Shown piece by piece: positions 40,466 through 51,292 of a stretch of DNA of 64,000 nucleotides. How positions within the stretch are numbered: position 1 is the first letter of the stretch; the number at the start of each line of letters is the position of its first letter. The stretch covers positions 124,001 to 188,000 of the forward strand of contig MARA01000058.1 of the NCBI GenBank assembly GCA_001792895.1. Direction: 5' to 3'. Both the position numbers and the translations under genes were made by a program. A model generated the notes under the pieces. That model saw only the letters and a list, made by a program, of their open reading frames with translations, had not been told where the DNA came from and searched no databases. This stretch comes from Lentinus brumalis (Eukaryota > Basidiomycota > Agaricomycetes > Polyporales > Polyporaceae).

Positions 40466-41095
40466 ATGCCATCCCCATCGATCCCGCCTCCCCGCCGCAC
40501 ACCACACCTCCTCCTCTTCGCCAGGTGGAAGGGGATCAGGCAGCTATGCCATGAACGCGACCCTGGGAGCCAGAGGCACATCTACTCCCTCGCGATCCTG
40601 CCAGAAGACCCTATCACAATCGGCAGGCGAGTCAGGATCCTGGCTGTATCACCCATCGCGCACTACTCACCTCAAACCCCATGCGACCAGCTTGACACCT
40701 ACGACCCGCACGTCAATGGGAAGGTCGTAGAGATTGTGAGGAGAGGAAACGGAGGCTCGAAGGCGAGGATAGTGAACGAGTGTAGTGGGAATGCAGTGGT
40801 CGAGGTTGACCTGGAGTACCCTGACCTGAAGGAGGCCCTAAGAAGTGCCCTGCGCTCCCGCCCGCCGGCGAAGAAGCACCCTGAAACCCACGGAAACGGG
40901 CCTCCGCTGGAGCAGGCGGCAGCTCTAGCCCCCCATCATGTGTCCGCCCTTGGCCAACGGAAATGGGAGAGTGCAAGGGAAAACTATGCCGCCTTACGCC
41001 GGGCCCGCCTGAATTCATGTACATATGATCGGCTTATGCGCGTCACGAGTTTCACGCGGCTGGATGCGGTCGGCATTAATACGTCCGTACGCTAG
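40466..41095 (+). CDS. Doubtful orphan frame
   Basis: An uninterrupted frame of 209 residues from ATG 40466. Its middle (DPITIGRRVRILAV, HVNGKVVEIVRRGN, NAVVEVDLEYPDLKEAL) has a protein-like mix with alternating hydrophobic positions, while the beginning and end look random. No family recognised and no splice evidence. It may be a degenerate gene or chance. Confidence 0.25.
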   Translation: MPSPSIPPPRRTPHLLLFARWKGIRQLCHERDPGSQRHIYSLAILPEDPITIGRRVRILAVSPIAHYSPQTPCDQLDTYDPHVNGKVVEIVRRGNGGSKARIVNECSGNAVVEVDLEYPDLKEALRSALRSRPPAKKHPETHGNGPPLEQAAALAPHHVSALGQRKWESARENYAALRRARLNSCTYDRLMRVTSFTRLDAVGINTSVR

Positions 41096-41960
41096 AACTT
41101 TCTGAATCAACAACGAAGAGCACGGGAATGATCCTGACTCACACATGACCGCCCGTCCCGGCCTCCGTGTAGAGCAGTCTTGGTCCGCAGGCCCGGAGGA
41201 ATGCTGAGACCCGCGGCGGTGAGCAAACGTCCCGACCGAGGCCGCGCCGAATGGGCCCCGTAACTACATGCGAAAGACGCACCGCAGCTCTCCTGCTGGT
41301 CATGGGGCACGAAGATGCCCACACGGCAGCCAGAGTACGACGCAGACGTACATTGCAACAGGACTGAGGTCAGCCACGGACTTCCACGACTTGCCCGAGG
41401 CAAGGCGAGACGAATCTCGGTCCGGACACCACGATCCGTCGTCTCCGTCGATTGCCACAGAGACACTTGCCACAGAAACTCCAGCAGTTCGAGTCGCGCG
41501 CACTGCTAGTCGAACGAATGAGTTGGTGAGTGCACAACAGGACCTCAAGGCCCTTCTCGCACCGATTAGGCGACACTGTACAACCGTGCAGATGCTGAAT
41601 AGAACGCGCCCTGGCCGGCACCTCCCGGACAGGCTGTGGGGCCAGGGCGACACAAACTCTAAGTCGGACAAACAGCACAGGGACCGGGCGAAGTTTCGAG
41701 ACGGCGCGGATAGCCACAGAACACATGTACGACGTTCGGCGGAAACGGAAAGACAAGCGAGCCCGAGACGCGAACTTGCGAGTGTCTAGCGGGGCTACTC
41801 GCGCAGCAAAAGTGCAGCTGTGCCTCGCCCGCGCGCGGCTTCGAGTACGCAGATGAGAAGAATGTATGCGCCGACGAGGCGCCTCCGATCTCCCGTAGAC
41901 GAGCACGTCCCGAGCCTGGACGACTAGCACGGTACTTGAGACACAGGCGGGCTGCAGTAT

Positions 41961-42124
41961 GCTGAGCTGTGCGAGCCTCCTCGCAGGCGGGTGCACCACT
42001 CCACGCCCCAGAAACGCCGGAAACATTGGCAGCATGTAGTGCGCTGAGCTGTGAGAGCCCCCGCGCAGACGGGCGCACTACTCCAAGCCCCGGCAACGCC
42101 GGAGACGTCGACAGCATGCACGCG
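41961..42124. repeat. 82-bp diverged tandem repeat
   Basis: Units 41961..42042 and 42043..42124 both begin GCTGAGCTGTG and share CGGGTGCAC/CGGGCGCAC, CACTCCA or TACTCCA, AACGCCGGA and CAGCATG in order. A partial third unit may precede them. Confidence 0.65.
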
Positions 42125-42658
42125 GCCTGCTATGGACGTCTCAACGCGACTGAACAGTCTCGCGTGCGCCTCTTCGAGAGCGGCGTACCTGGCGCACTGA
42201 ATCTCTACTGGTGCGGCCGGCTCGGACGAACGCGACAGCGCGCACGATAACAACAGACAACAGCCTGGTAGGGAGACGTACCTGAACAGTGCGCCGAGGA
42301 CCCGAGCTTGCACGAGCCCGACACGCCCTCGCATCGTCGCGCGACGAGATCCACCGGCGGATTACGATCGATGAGGAACGAAGAGAATCGTCTTTTAGGT
42401 ACGACGATTCCTGCCAGCGAAGGTAACGACAACTGATGTCCGTGGGAAAGTTGTTGGAACTCCGATAGTCAGTGGTAAGTGATTACATAAGCGCATGTAA
42501 CAACCAGGTAAGAAACTTTCTTATGTCCTGAAACCCCAGATCGAGGTTAGGAGTGCACAGCTTTAGGGTTGGCTTCGCGTTCAAGCGCCGTTTGCTGGGC
42601 TTGGTGTCTCTTGCCTTCGTACTTCCACTGTCCGCTCTCGCGTCCCTCTCACGACACC

Positions 42659-42682
42659 TGCAACGACGTTATACGCTTGCAG
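42659..42682 (+). promoter_or_regulatory. 24-bp cluster motif, copy 1
   Basis: Near-palindrome with arms TGCAACG and CGCTTGCA around a GTTATA-containing centre, 71 bases before the ATG of the first RING gene (42754). The match to copy 3 extends to 28 identical bases (42657..42684). Confidence 0.75.
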
Positions 42683-42753
42683 AGTGATCAGCTGAAAGGT
42701 CTCCTCTAACTACCTGTTGCCATCCACGCTCGTTACGATACTCTGTTGTGCCA

Positions 42754-44090
42754 ATGGTCGGCCACTACACCCTCAAGAACGGTGAGCCGGTGTACATTGA
42801 GGAGAGCGAGCTCCCTCAGGTAACGTTGTTCATTCATTCTCTGTAGTCAGAGGCGTGGAATGTAGAAGTAGTCTATTAGTCGATCAATCTAACGATTTCC
42901 ACCTGTGGTAAGGCCCCGCAACCTGCTGCCAGCAGTCCCAGTCCGTCCGCCCCCCCCTATGCACTGTCTGCTCCTGCTATGGGCAATGTCCTGCTCAGCC
43001 ACGTTGCGCAGGAGGTAAGTTATGAAACATATGGTTTGTAATGGGAAAAGTCAAGGCCTAATTCCTCTGCGGTGAGATGCGTAAGGACGCCAACCTGCGC
43101 GGCGCGCTGGAGAACTTCTCTCCCCCAGACCTTCATGAGCAATGCCGGGCTCATGCGGCAGACCTTGTCAAGAGTCATTCGCAGGCTGCAGAGATGCTGC
43201 TCCTGCACAAGGAGACCGCGGCGATCGAGCTCGTCAGGAAGGATCGTGAGATTGAGGGTCTGCTCGCCCAGTTGGCGGACGCACGCGCAAGCAATGCGCT
43301 TCTGGAAGCACAGGTGGACAGAGAAGCTACCGCGCGACTCGCGCGGGACGTCGAGGTGTCCGAACTTCGACGACAACAAGAACGCGAAATATCCGCGCTT
43401 CGCATCCAGCATGACAATGCAATGTCCTCGCTCAGGTCAGCGCATGCTCAAGAGGAGGCACGTTTTGCCGCGGAACGTCAAACCCACGCCGCGGACCAGA
43501 CGCGGTGGCTATCGGACACCAGTAGTCTTCAAAACCAGCTCCAAGGAGTCAAGAATCAGCTCCAGAGCGTGACAAACCAGCTACGCACGGCTCTGGGGGC
43601 CTCAAGGTCGCAGCACGCGCAGATCGCGGTGAGTCCTCTCACGTTGAACCCTCAAATTAGGTGCTCATCAGGAATCGCTGTAGCCCCTCCGGCAAGCGCA
43701 GGTATGTCTGAGGGTACTCTCTCGTTATCGTCTATTTGACTGAGTCGTTCGCCAGGAACGTCTCGAACAGCAGCTGCAGGATGCCCGGGCAGCCCTTTTC
43801 TGCCGTCTTTGCACGGATGAGGCCAATCTGGTCACCAACATGTGCGTGATCGCGACACTAGCTTCTGTTCCTGGAGAACTTGACCTAACCGCCTTTGCAG
43901 ATATTCCTGCTGCCTAGCTACTGTGTGCCAGGTCTGTGCAGATAAGTGGCGCAACGAGCAGCCGGCTTTCCTTACGGACGAGAACGAGCTGGACGAGTCA
44001 CCGCGTTGCCCGTTCTGCCGTCACGCTGGAAAGGCGGCTGATGCCCGTGTTTGTACGCGTCTGAACGACATCATTGACGAGCTGACTTGA
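42754..44090 (+). CDS. Coiled-coil protein with C-terminal all-cysteine RING-like domain
   Basis: Model: exons 42754..42819, 42913..43014, 43077..43628, 43756..43841 and 43901..44090, 331 residues, phases consistent. Seen: a short N-terminal segment, a Pro/Ser-rich stretch, then some 180 residues of coiled coil rich in Glu, Gln, Arg and Ala, including NQLQGVKNQLQSVTNQL. The end carries four cysteine pairs: FCRLC, YSCCL, VCQVC and RCPFC. This matches a RING finger, but the usual histidine is absent, giving a C4C4 pattern like that of Not4-type ligases. A role as ubiquitin ligase is plausible but inferred. A GAG acceptor at 43076 is the weakest join. It converges with the next RING gene. Confidence 0.7.
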
Positions 44091-44371
44091 GCGATTCGCT
44101 CATGGACATTGATTGAACTATACTGTACAATAGAAACTCCATACGCAATGTATCTCTCGCATGAATGCACAGGTGATGACTTCTATTAGACTGCGGAGTG
44201 TGGCGTGAAGCGCGAGATTTTGAATCGCCAACGACCAACGACCACTTGGTGATTGATCGATAGCTAACTCCCCAGACGTCTGTTCACACCAGTTCGTTCT
44301 ATCACACGTGGTTTGCGCAGAAACATTATTCAGACCATGCAGAGTATAATACAAGCGTGGTGAACAACTAC

Positions 44372-45809
44372 TCAGGACAGATCGAACCGACTGAAAAGTG
44401 CGTCAATGTTCTTGAGCACTGGAACAGGCGCCGCGGCAGCATTGGCACCTCCAATGTCACTCCTACATGTTGGGCAACGGTACATCATCCGAGTGGCCGC
44501 GACGTCGTCGCGGGTGGCCGAGTTGCGGAACGCCTCGTCACGGAACGCCTCGTACTCTCTCGTGCATTCGTGGCAATATGTATGCCCGCATTTGTATCTA
44601 CACTCAACGAGTCAGCAAATGCAGTGAGATCTTACGACGTTTTGGCACATACGTGTGAGTGACGCGCCGTACTCCTCGACAGATGCCGCACGCCAGTTCA
44701 GTCTTGATGTCGGCCAATTCGCGTTGTGCACTGGCCAAGCTGCTGTTCGACACCTCGAGCTTCCTCTCGAGGTCAGCCTATATAAAGCATGCTCATGAGC
44801 CGGATTCTACACGTATTGGCAATGTAATTTTGACTACATACCGACTCTGCGGATACGCGCTACAAGCACATTCAGTTAGCCATGCTGGGATGAACAGCTT
44901 GGAACTCACCTGGAGATCACGTTTGGCGGCAGTGAGTGCGTCCAGAGTGTTTTGCAAGGTCGTCTCGCTCTTGAGAAGTTGCCGTTGGACATGCAGATGC
45001 TGGTCGTTCAGCTGAGTTGCGGCCTTTGTATATTGCTCGAACAGGGCTCTCTGCCGGTCTAGTTCTGATCGGTCGGCCCGTGCCTTCTCCCGTTCCTGCT
45101 GCAGCTGTCGACGCTGTTCTTCCAGCACTCGACGACTCTCTTTGAGAGAGCGGTTGCTTTCAGACACGCAGGTCTCCAGTCCGACGATACGGACCCGGGC
45201 ACGGTCCAAGTCGCTCTTCACGGCGGAGAGTTCGGCGGCGCCGTGGTGCATATACCCCCGGAGCGTGTCGATGTGTTCGGCATTTGCACGATCCCTCTGC
45301 TCGAGGCTCCGGATGTAGTTGTCATTGTGGGGAACGACGGCCTCCTTGGACGCGGCATTCCCAGATGTCTCGGAGGAGTCCGCATACTATTCACCCCAAG
45401 GATGGTCAGAAGAACGACCACAAAGTGGGGTTAGTAACCAACCTGGTGAACACCATAATCAAAATAAAGTTGCGAGGCTGTAGCCTCAGCGCGGGTATAG
45501 TCCGGGGAGGTCCGAGGAGACACATCGTTTCCTCTAGAAGCGGCGCTGATGTGCGCACCCTTTCGCATTGAACCGTAAGTATACGTACAGCGGGGTCACG
45601 GTACTACCTCCCCTCCTGTTCACGAATCATGAAAATTTTACCTCGGTGATGCGCGTACAGCTCGCGTGTACGCTGCCCTCCCTCACAGATGACGACAGCG
45701 CGTCCATACGACCCGGCGAAAGAGCAGCAGGCGAAGGCGACGTTGGCGTAGTGATCGTCATAGGAGACGCGCGGCGGATAGGCTTGTCGGTATGGTCTAC
45801 GTTTTCCAT
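44372..45809 (-). CDS. Coiled-coil protein with C-terminal C3HC4 RING finger
   Basis: Model: exons 45809..45642, 45386..44910, 44777..44653 and 44597..44372, 331 residues, all phases consistent. Seen: an N-terminal Ser/Thr/Pro-rich part, then a long coiled coil (SLKESRRVLEEQRRQL, QLLKSETTLQNTLDAL, SAQRELADIKTEL) and a canonical RING: CGIC, then KCGHTYCHEC, then RCPTC, that is C-x2-C, C-x-H-x2-C-x2-C, C-x2-C. This is the usual zinc-binding scaffold of E3 ubiquitin ligases. The 255-nt first intron is long for this genome and may hide another exon. The gene diverges from the third RING gene; both have the 24-bp motif in the shared 375-base gap. Confidence 0.75.
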
Positions 45810-45833
45810 TGTGTGAACGAGTTTTGAATGTCA

Positions 45834-45857
45834 CTGCAAGCGTATAACGTCGTTGCA
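45834..45857 (-). promoter_or_regulatory. 24-bp cluster motif, copy 2
   Basis: The same sequence on the minus strand, 24 bases upstream of the ATG at 45809, so it has the same orientation to its gene as copies 1 and 3. Confidence 0.75.
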
Positions 45858-46079
45858 AGACTGTTCGGAAGGCGCTGCGATTGAGGCGAACGATGGAGGA
45901 AGGAGCAAGGCGCAGAAGGGCGCGCAAAGTCAGTTTACATAACGTAAGTAAATGCTGTGCTATGCCTGTTAAGTACGATAATGACCAGTAAGTGCTCAGT
46001 TCCCAGGCCTGCTGTGCAACTTGCTCCTGACCTCTGCTACCATCTGCACGCTCTGCGTTTCACCGCCAGACCTGACGCC

Positions 46080-46103
46080 TGCAACGACGTTATACGCTTG
46101 CAG
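46080..46103 (+). promoter_or_regulatory. 24-bp cluster motif, copy 3
   Basis: Identical to copy 1 and in the same orientation, 81 bases before the ATG at 46185. Copies 2 and 3 are 222 bases apart in the divergent promoter. Confidence 0.75.
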
Positions 46104-46184
46104 AGCTGTCTACTTGAGCGCCACGCTGCTGCGCTCGACGCCCGTTACCGTTCTCATCCGCCCTATCGACGTCCTTCGGTCCAC

Positions 46185-47344
46185 ATGGCCGAACGCTCCT
46201 CGACCTCAGCTGGCGAGCAGGGTTCCGTCACTGACGATCCCGTGGCGAAGGTAAGACTGCTCGTTTCACGGGGATAGGTGTACATACGTAGCATATGTTT
46301 CAACTAATGTCGGTGGTGGAAGATCACGGATCCCAGTCCGCTCCTTCGCACCGACCCAGGTGAGGTTATCGTAGAGACCGCATCTGAACCCCAGCAATCT
46401 GTTCCTTCGATTGCCGACATCTTCAGGAGCGTATTTTACGAGCGTACTCCTGACGCAATACCTTCCGCGTCCCATGCGCAAGAGGTAAGTATTGGTAAGG
46501 CTTTTTGGCACTGGCATGACAGCTGCCCTTCGCGCATTTACCGTTTTATCTTCAAGGATGCGCGTGCTGAATGTCACTCCGCGGCTCAGCGGACGCTTTC
46601 CTTGGTCACCGAGGCTTTTGAGACTCGTATTCAAACTCTGGAGTGCATGAAAGCGGTCCAAGGCCAACGTATTACCCGTTTGGAGAGGGAACTGCAGGAT
46701 GTTCAAGCAGAGCTCTCTGCTTCCCGGTTGGAGTGTTCTGAGCAACGAGTTGCATTCAGAGCACACGAAGATGCTGTCGTAGCCGTCTTGCAGGACACTC
46801 TGGAGGATGTACGACTGGACTACGCCGAGCGCGATGCTTCGTGGCAGAGTGCCGTGCAGGAGCTTCGGCGTATCAATCAAGAGCTGGAACAGCAGCTTCA
46901 GGCCGCTGAGCGAAACTCCGCAGAACAGATCACGGTAAGTTATGCGACCCTTCTCTCATTCACTTTCACTCATCTGCTTATATATGTCCAGGTCTTGCAA
47001 GAGAGCAAGGTGAATACATCGCTTGCGGTTTATACGTTGCTTGTCCAAGCATCCTCACAATCACTTAGCATGCGCTCGAAGGCGAATTAAACCAAGCTCA
47101 ACGCCAAATCCAGACCATCGTGGAGACCATAACCTGCGCGACTTGCCAGCGAGCAGTCCGGCAAATATTGTACATTTCCCTGACACGCTTCCTCCGAATA
47201 TAGGTACTTGACGTTCTTCCTCTTTGCAGGGCCAATCGCGACCATCAAGGCCTTGCCCACGGCAGCGACTGCACAAACAGTCTTCCCTCGTTCCGTTGCC
47301 CATCGTGCATGATCGCTGAAAACGGCACTCGAGTGTTGCGGTAG
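46185..47344 (+). CDS. Coiled-coil protein with degenerate RING-like end
   Basis: Model: exons 46185..46250, 46323..46484, 46557..46934, 46992..47009, 47069..47169 and 47230..47344, 279 residues, phases consistent. The first exon is 66 nt, exactly as in the first RING gene. Seen: coiled coil over most of the length (RLERELQDVQAELSAS, QELRRINQELEQQLQAAE, ALEGELNQAQRQIQTI), then TCATCQRAV and a final RCPSCMIAENGT. The first and last cysteine pairs of a RING are present, but the middle zinc ligands are not convincing: only scattered His and Cys occur. Alternative splicing of the last intron (for example ending at 47213) adds one cysteine but uses a poor donor. Probably a related protein with a decayed or unusual RING. 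Confidence 0.6.
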
Positions 47345-47933
47345 GTGCCTAAGGATTTGATCATGTCCTCCGGTATACGTTAGTTCTGTCTCCTACTCTT
47401 GCGTGTCGCGTCGGCCATAGGTATGATCAATGCAACGGTGTCTATTTTCCCTTTCTTTCCTTCTCTGCGTGAACGCGTCATTGCTCGATTTATGCGTGTA
47501 TTGGCCAATGACATGCGCCTCCGATTTGCGGTTCCAGTCTGATCACACTTCAAGTACTTCTGGAACGCAAAATGATGTATATGCCGCCCGTTACATTGGA
47601 TAGGTGAGCTACGTAGGTGATACAGCTGACTATGCGTCCGTACGGCTATGACGTTCCTCTACCGCGATCGATAGGTGGGAGACCCGCAACGACAGAGTCC
47701 TGGTATTTTGGAACATCCTCAAGGCGCTCCTCCAACTACTAGCATTCATGGGTTGCGCGGTTCCATCGCGGATTCCCGACAGGCGTTTCTGGAACCAGTC
47801 TTCATTCCAGGGGTTCCAGATGCCTGTGTACATCCCGCTGCTCGCCCAAGTTGTTGGCTTAGGCCACCAGGACAGATCTTCGCACTGATTTCGTTGCTCT
47901 GGAAGGCGATCAGCATATCACTGGCATGTCAGA
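47345..47933. other. Convergent intergenic region
   Basis: About 590 bases between the ends of the third RING gene and the large orphan. No gene seen. Confidence 0.5.
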
Positions 47934-50497
47934 TTATGGAATCTTACGGCCGTATACTCGGCACACACCACAGAGAATGTCAGCTTCTGCCGGTGTGAGG
48001 ACGTTGTCTAGGTACGAGGTGGTCCTGCTGGGTGGGAAGATGTTCGCGTGTGAAAGGTCGCCTTTTCCTAGGAGGGGACCTTGAATGCAGGACTGGTGCG
48101 CTAGGTGGAGGACACCTTGGTTGGAGGAAAGAAGCTCCGTTACGATCCGCCAGACGATGTTTCCCTCCCCGAGTGCTGCTCGGATCTGAGTTGCCCCCGT
48201 CAGCAGTCTCATCGCCCGGACCCGATATGCCCGGTAGTCCATCAGACCAAGGGAGATGTCGGAAACCTTCACGCCATCCTCCAAGTGACGATACATCTCT
48301 GGCAATGTGGTTGTGGACTCCATTGAGGGCGGTGGGATCTCGCCCGTCGCGATGGCCACTACAGTGTAGTATGACGCGCCCACATTTACACATTCCTGGA
48401 CGGCCTCCGTGCTGCTTCGAACATTCGGGAACCTACGAAGAAGATAGAGCAGGGTACTGATGTCGACGGCGAGCTCCCATGCGAGGGTCTCCGGATCATT
48501 CAAGTAGCGGACACGGTAAATCGTCCTGTCCTCGACGTTCTTGGTGCTGACCCAGCGGACGTTTGCTCGGAGAGTGGATGTCAGGAGGAAGGCGGGACAT
48601 TGCAAATTCAGGTCCCAGCAGGGCCATGAACCAGTGACGAGCGCGTTGTCCGCATGAGGATCGGCATTCGCCTTGGCCCATGACAAGGTCGAAGAACCAC
48701 CTGTGACGCCGCCGACTTGTCGCTGTCTGCTACGGCCGACATGCTCCCGAATCTCTCCTGGCTCTGTGGCCGCCTCGCCAGACGACCGAGATCGAGGGCA
48801 GCCGAGCATGTGCCATGTCCAGTATGCATATTGGATTTGAACATCCAGATCTGCGGGCAGCATGTCCTCCCTGGGCAGCGCAAACAGCTTGTACAAGGTT
48901 TTGCCATCGTACGTCGCAGGATGTTCGCCCCGAGCTGCAGGTGTAGGCACTAGGCCGTACCTTTCCCGGAGATATTTGCTACTATCCGGGAAGGTGAGTA
49001 CCTCCGCGCTCGCTGTGGGATCCTCATCCGGGTACATGGCTCCGACATCATCATGGAAGACAGCCCGGTCACCAGGCACATAATTTGGCAGAGGATGCGC
49101 GTCGCTGGAAACTGGAGTTTGCGAAGAGTTCAGGTCCGTATTTGGCTCAAGGCAGAGGTCCCACTCGTCAAACAACGGATTGTACCATCGGGCAGATGGC
49201 GGGTAGGTTGCCCAGACACTGGTGACCGCGCTGGCAGCGACAACCCCACGGTAGTCTAGCTCCTGCCATTCTCGGAAGGCGTCAGGGAAGACATCCTTGA
49301 CCTTCTGCCAAACATACACCCGAGTCCAAGGACGGGGACCCTCTCCGACATCGGCTGCGGCTGTCCGCGCTAACCGCGCAGCTTTTTGAAACGGTTTCTC
49401 CTGGAGAACGATCTTTTGACAGAGCATTTCCATGCGATGCCGGAATTCAGCGGGCTTCTCGGCGGGACGCTGATAAGGGCCTGAGGGAGGCTTGCGAAGT
49501 CGGAGCTCCGTCGCTCGCTCATACGGATGTGGCTTGCCGGTACCGTTCGCAAAAAGCATGTAGATGTCGGGAGCCTGGGGGCGCGGAGGGGTGTTTCTGG
49601 CGAGCGACACATCCGCCTTGGGTGGAAGGAATGGAGCGACCTGGGGGTAGAGATGGGGATAGCCGGTCTGTGGATCAAGCGACTTCTTGCTAGGCCACTG
49701 TATGAAGACGGGCAGTTTCGCCCGCTGATAGCAAGGGATGTGGTCCAACCAGATGCATTGGTTTGGTTCAATGATTGCCCCCGGACGTAGGCCGTGAGCG
49801 AAGCGCGAGATGGCCGAGCTCTGCAATGCATCGATCCATGTTTCAGGGATGGCCTCCTTTCGCAACAGACTGATCCATGCGGGCACGACGTCCAGCTCCG
49901 GGATGTCAGCCTGCCAGAGGGCGACGCCCATCGAGACTCGCCCAGCCAAAATCACCATGGCTAGTCGAGCGCTTCGGATCGCCGCGCTTGCTCTCTGAGG
50001 TGTGAGATGGACATTTTGGTACCCGAACGTCGAAGGAAAGGACCAGTGTGTTGATCTGACCACGCAGCTTGCCTCCTTGCTGTTCCTCAGCGTCAGCAGA
50101 AGCTCGCTGACCAGCGCAAGTCCCTTCTCCAGTTTCACCCACGCGAGCCGGACATCATCGTGCAGTGCCCACCCGTTTGCGTATTTGACCGGTCTCAGAA
50201 GCTCCGGTCTGGGACTGAGGCGACCGAGAAGGGGATCGCTGGTCGGCACCGAGCGCAGAACATAGGCAAGCTCGGGTGCAATTCTACGGGCATTCTGCGG
50301 CCGCACAATGTCCTTGAACGACAGATTGTTCTCTGGGTTGTCGTTCGAGGTTGTGGGCATCCAGATACGATCAGGCAAATTAGTGACAGTGTATATCTCC
50401 TCTCCCGCCGCTCGGAAGGTGTACAGTCGCTCGCGCCTGCGTATATCAATATTATTTCGCCTGTGGTTGCAAGAACAACTCACCAGCTGTCTGCCAT
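47934..50497 (-). CDS. Large orphan protein of an Agaricomycete-specific family
   Basis: Model: exons 50497..50484 (14 nt) and 50436..47934, 838 residues; the single 47-nt intron is in phase and gives MADSWRERLYTFRAAGEE. No known domain recognised. Seen: IRSARLAMVILAGRVSMGVALW (hydrophobic), a tryptophan/proline-rich middle with QCIWLDHIPCYQRAKLPVF, a basic segment with EFRHRMEMLCQKIVLQE, and ARWYNPLFDEWDLCLEP. The order 'prefer to wrap a short beta-rich IPC--A-LPV segment, basic helix, then YN-F-DEWDLC' is one I associate with large multi-copy hypothetical proteins of mushroom genomes; this is recollection, not a search. The ATG is preferred over an earlier non-ATG extension because of the clean splice. 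The 24-bp motif lies 385 bases upstream. Confidence 0.75.
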
Positions 50498-50881
50498 AGC
50501 TGAGTTTTGTGCTTAAATGCTGCACGAACAATATCAGCTGGACTTATTCACCTACCAGGGCTGCTTCTTACCGGGAGAGCGGTTGATTGGTCGAGTAGTC
50601 GAAGTCAACGCAGTCGAGGAAACACTTCCTGATGCAAGCTGCGTTGGTGAACCGCTGCAAGCGTGATGCCTCAGGACCTACCGATGATTGTGCAGACAGA
50701 GTCTTCCAGATATGGTTCTTCCTTATAGCATACTCAATTAGGGCGGTCCATAAAATACCACAAAGCACCCAGCCTGTACAGTACAAAGACGTATATCTAA
50801 CCTTTTGAGGTATAAGGTTCTCACGTGCGTGTAGGAGGTGTGGATCCTATGTCGTATCCGGGTCGTTGTGGAGAACAGGCC

Positions 50882-50905
50882 CTGCAAGCGTATAACGTCG
50901 TTGCA
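50882..50905 (-). promoter_or_regulatory. 24-bp cluster motif, copy 4
   Basis: Same 24 bases on the minus strand. The nearest minus-strand gene is the 838-residue orphan starting at 50497, 385 bases away, farther than in the other three cases. An ATG at 50786 would restore the usual spacing but opens only a 72-codon frame whose splice into the large gene meets a stop. Confidence 0.65.
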
Positions 50906-51292
50906 CAGTCTGCTCGTTCGGAATGGCTGGATGTTGAGTTCTTGAGACCTTGGAGGCAGGGAACAAAGTCAAAGTTCGAAGCGCTGACGCACCGGGATGC
51001 CTGGGAATCTCAGCACAGCCACTGCCAGTCTTCTCATGGCAGAGCGCCCAATTCCTGGTCTCCTACCTCCATCATGCCTCCGCCTCGTTATACGAGTGGA
51101 GTGTGTAATCAAACAGGAGAAATCTTGGCGAACCAATGGCGGGATGCCTCAACAGTGTCCGCCATATTCTTCCTGTCCGGCCATGACAGCACCGTTGGGG
51201 CTGCGACCACAACTCTAGTATCGGTCGTGGCATGGCCATGGGCGACATCGGCCCATTGCCATGCCAGGTCTTCGGAGGACGAACAAAAACGT

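Larger units (their letters stand above)
38302..42658. other. Repeat-bearing gene-poor stretch
   Basis: About 4.4 kb. It contains the terminal-inverted-repeat element, a palindromic G-box pair, many GCTGA-type short repeats around 39.1 and 40.0 kb, one doubtful frame at 40466..41095, further frames without motifs at 41268..41789, and a diverged 82-bp tandem repeat. Ends with the promoter of the first RING gene. Confidence 0.45.
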
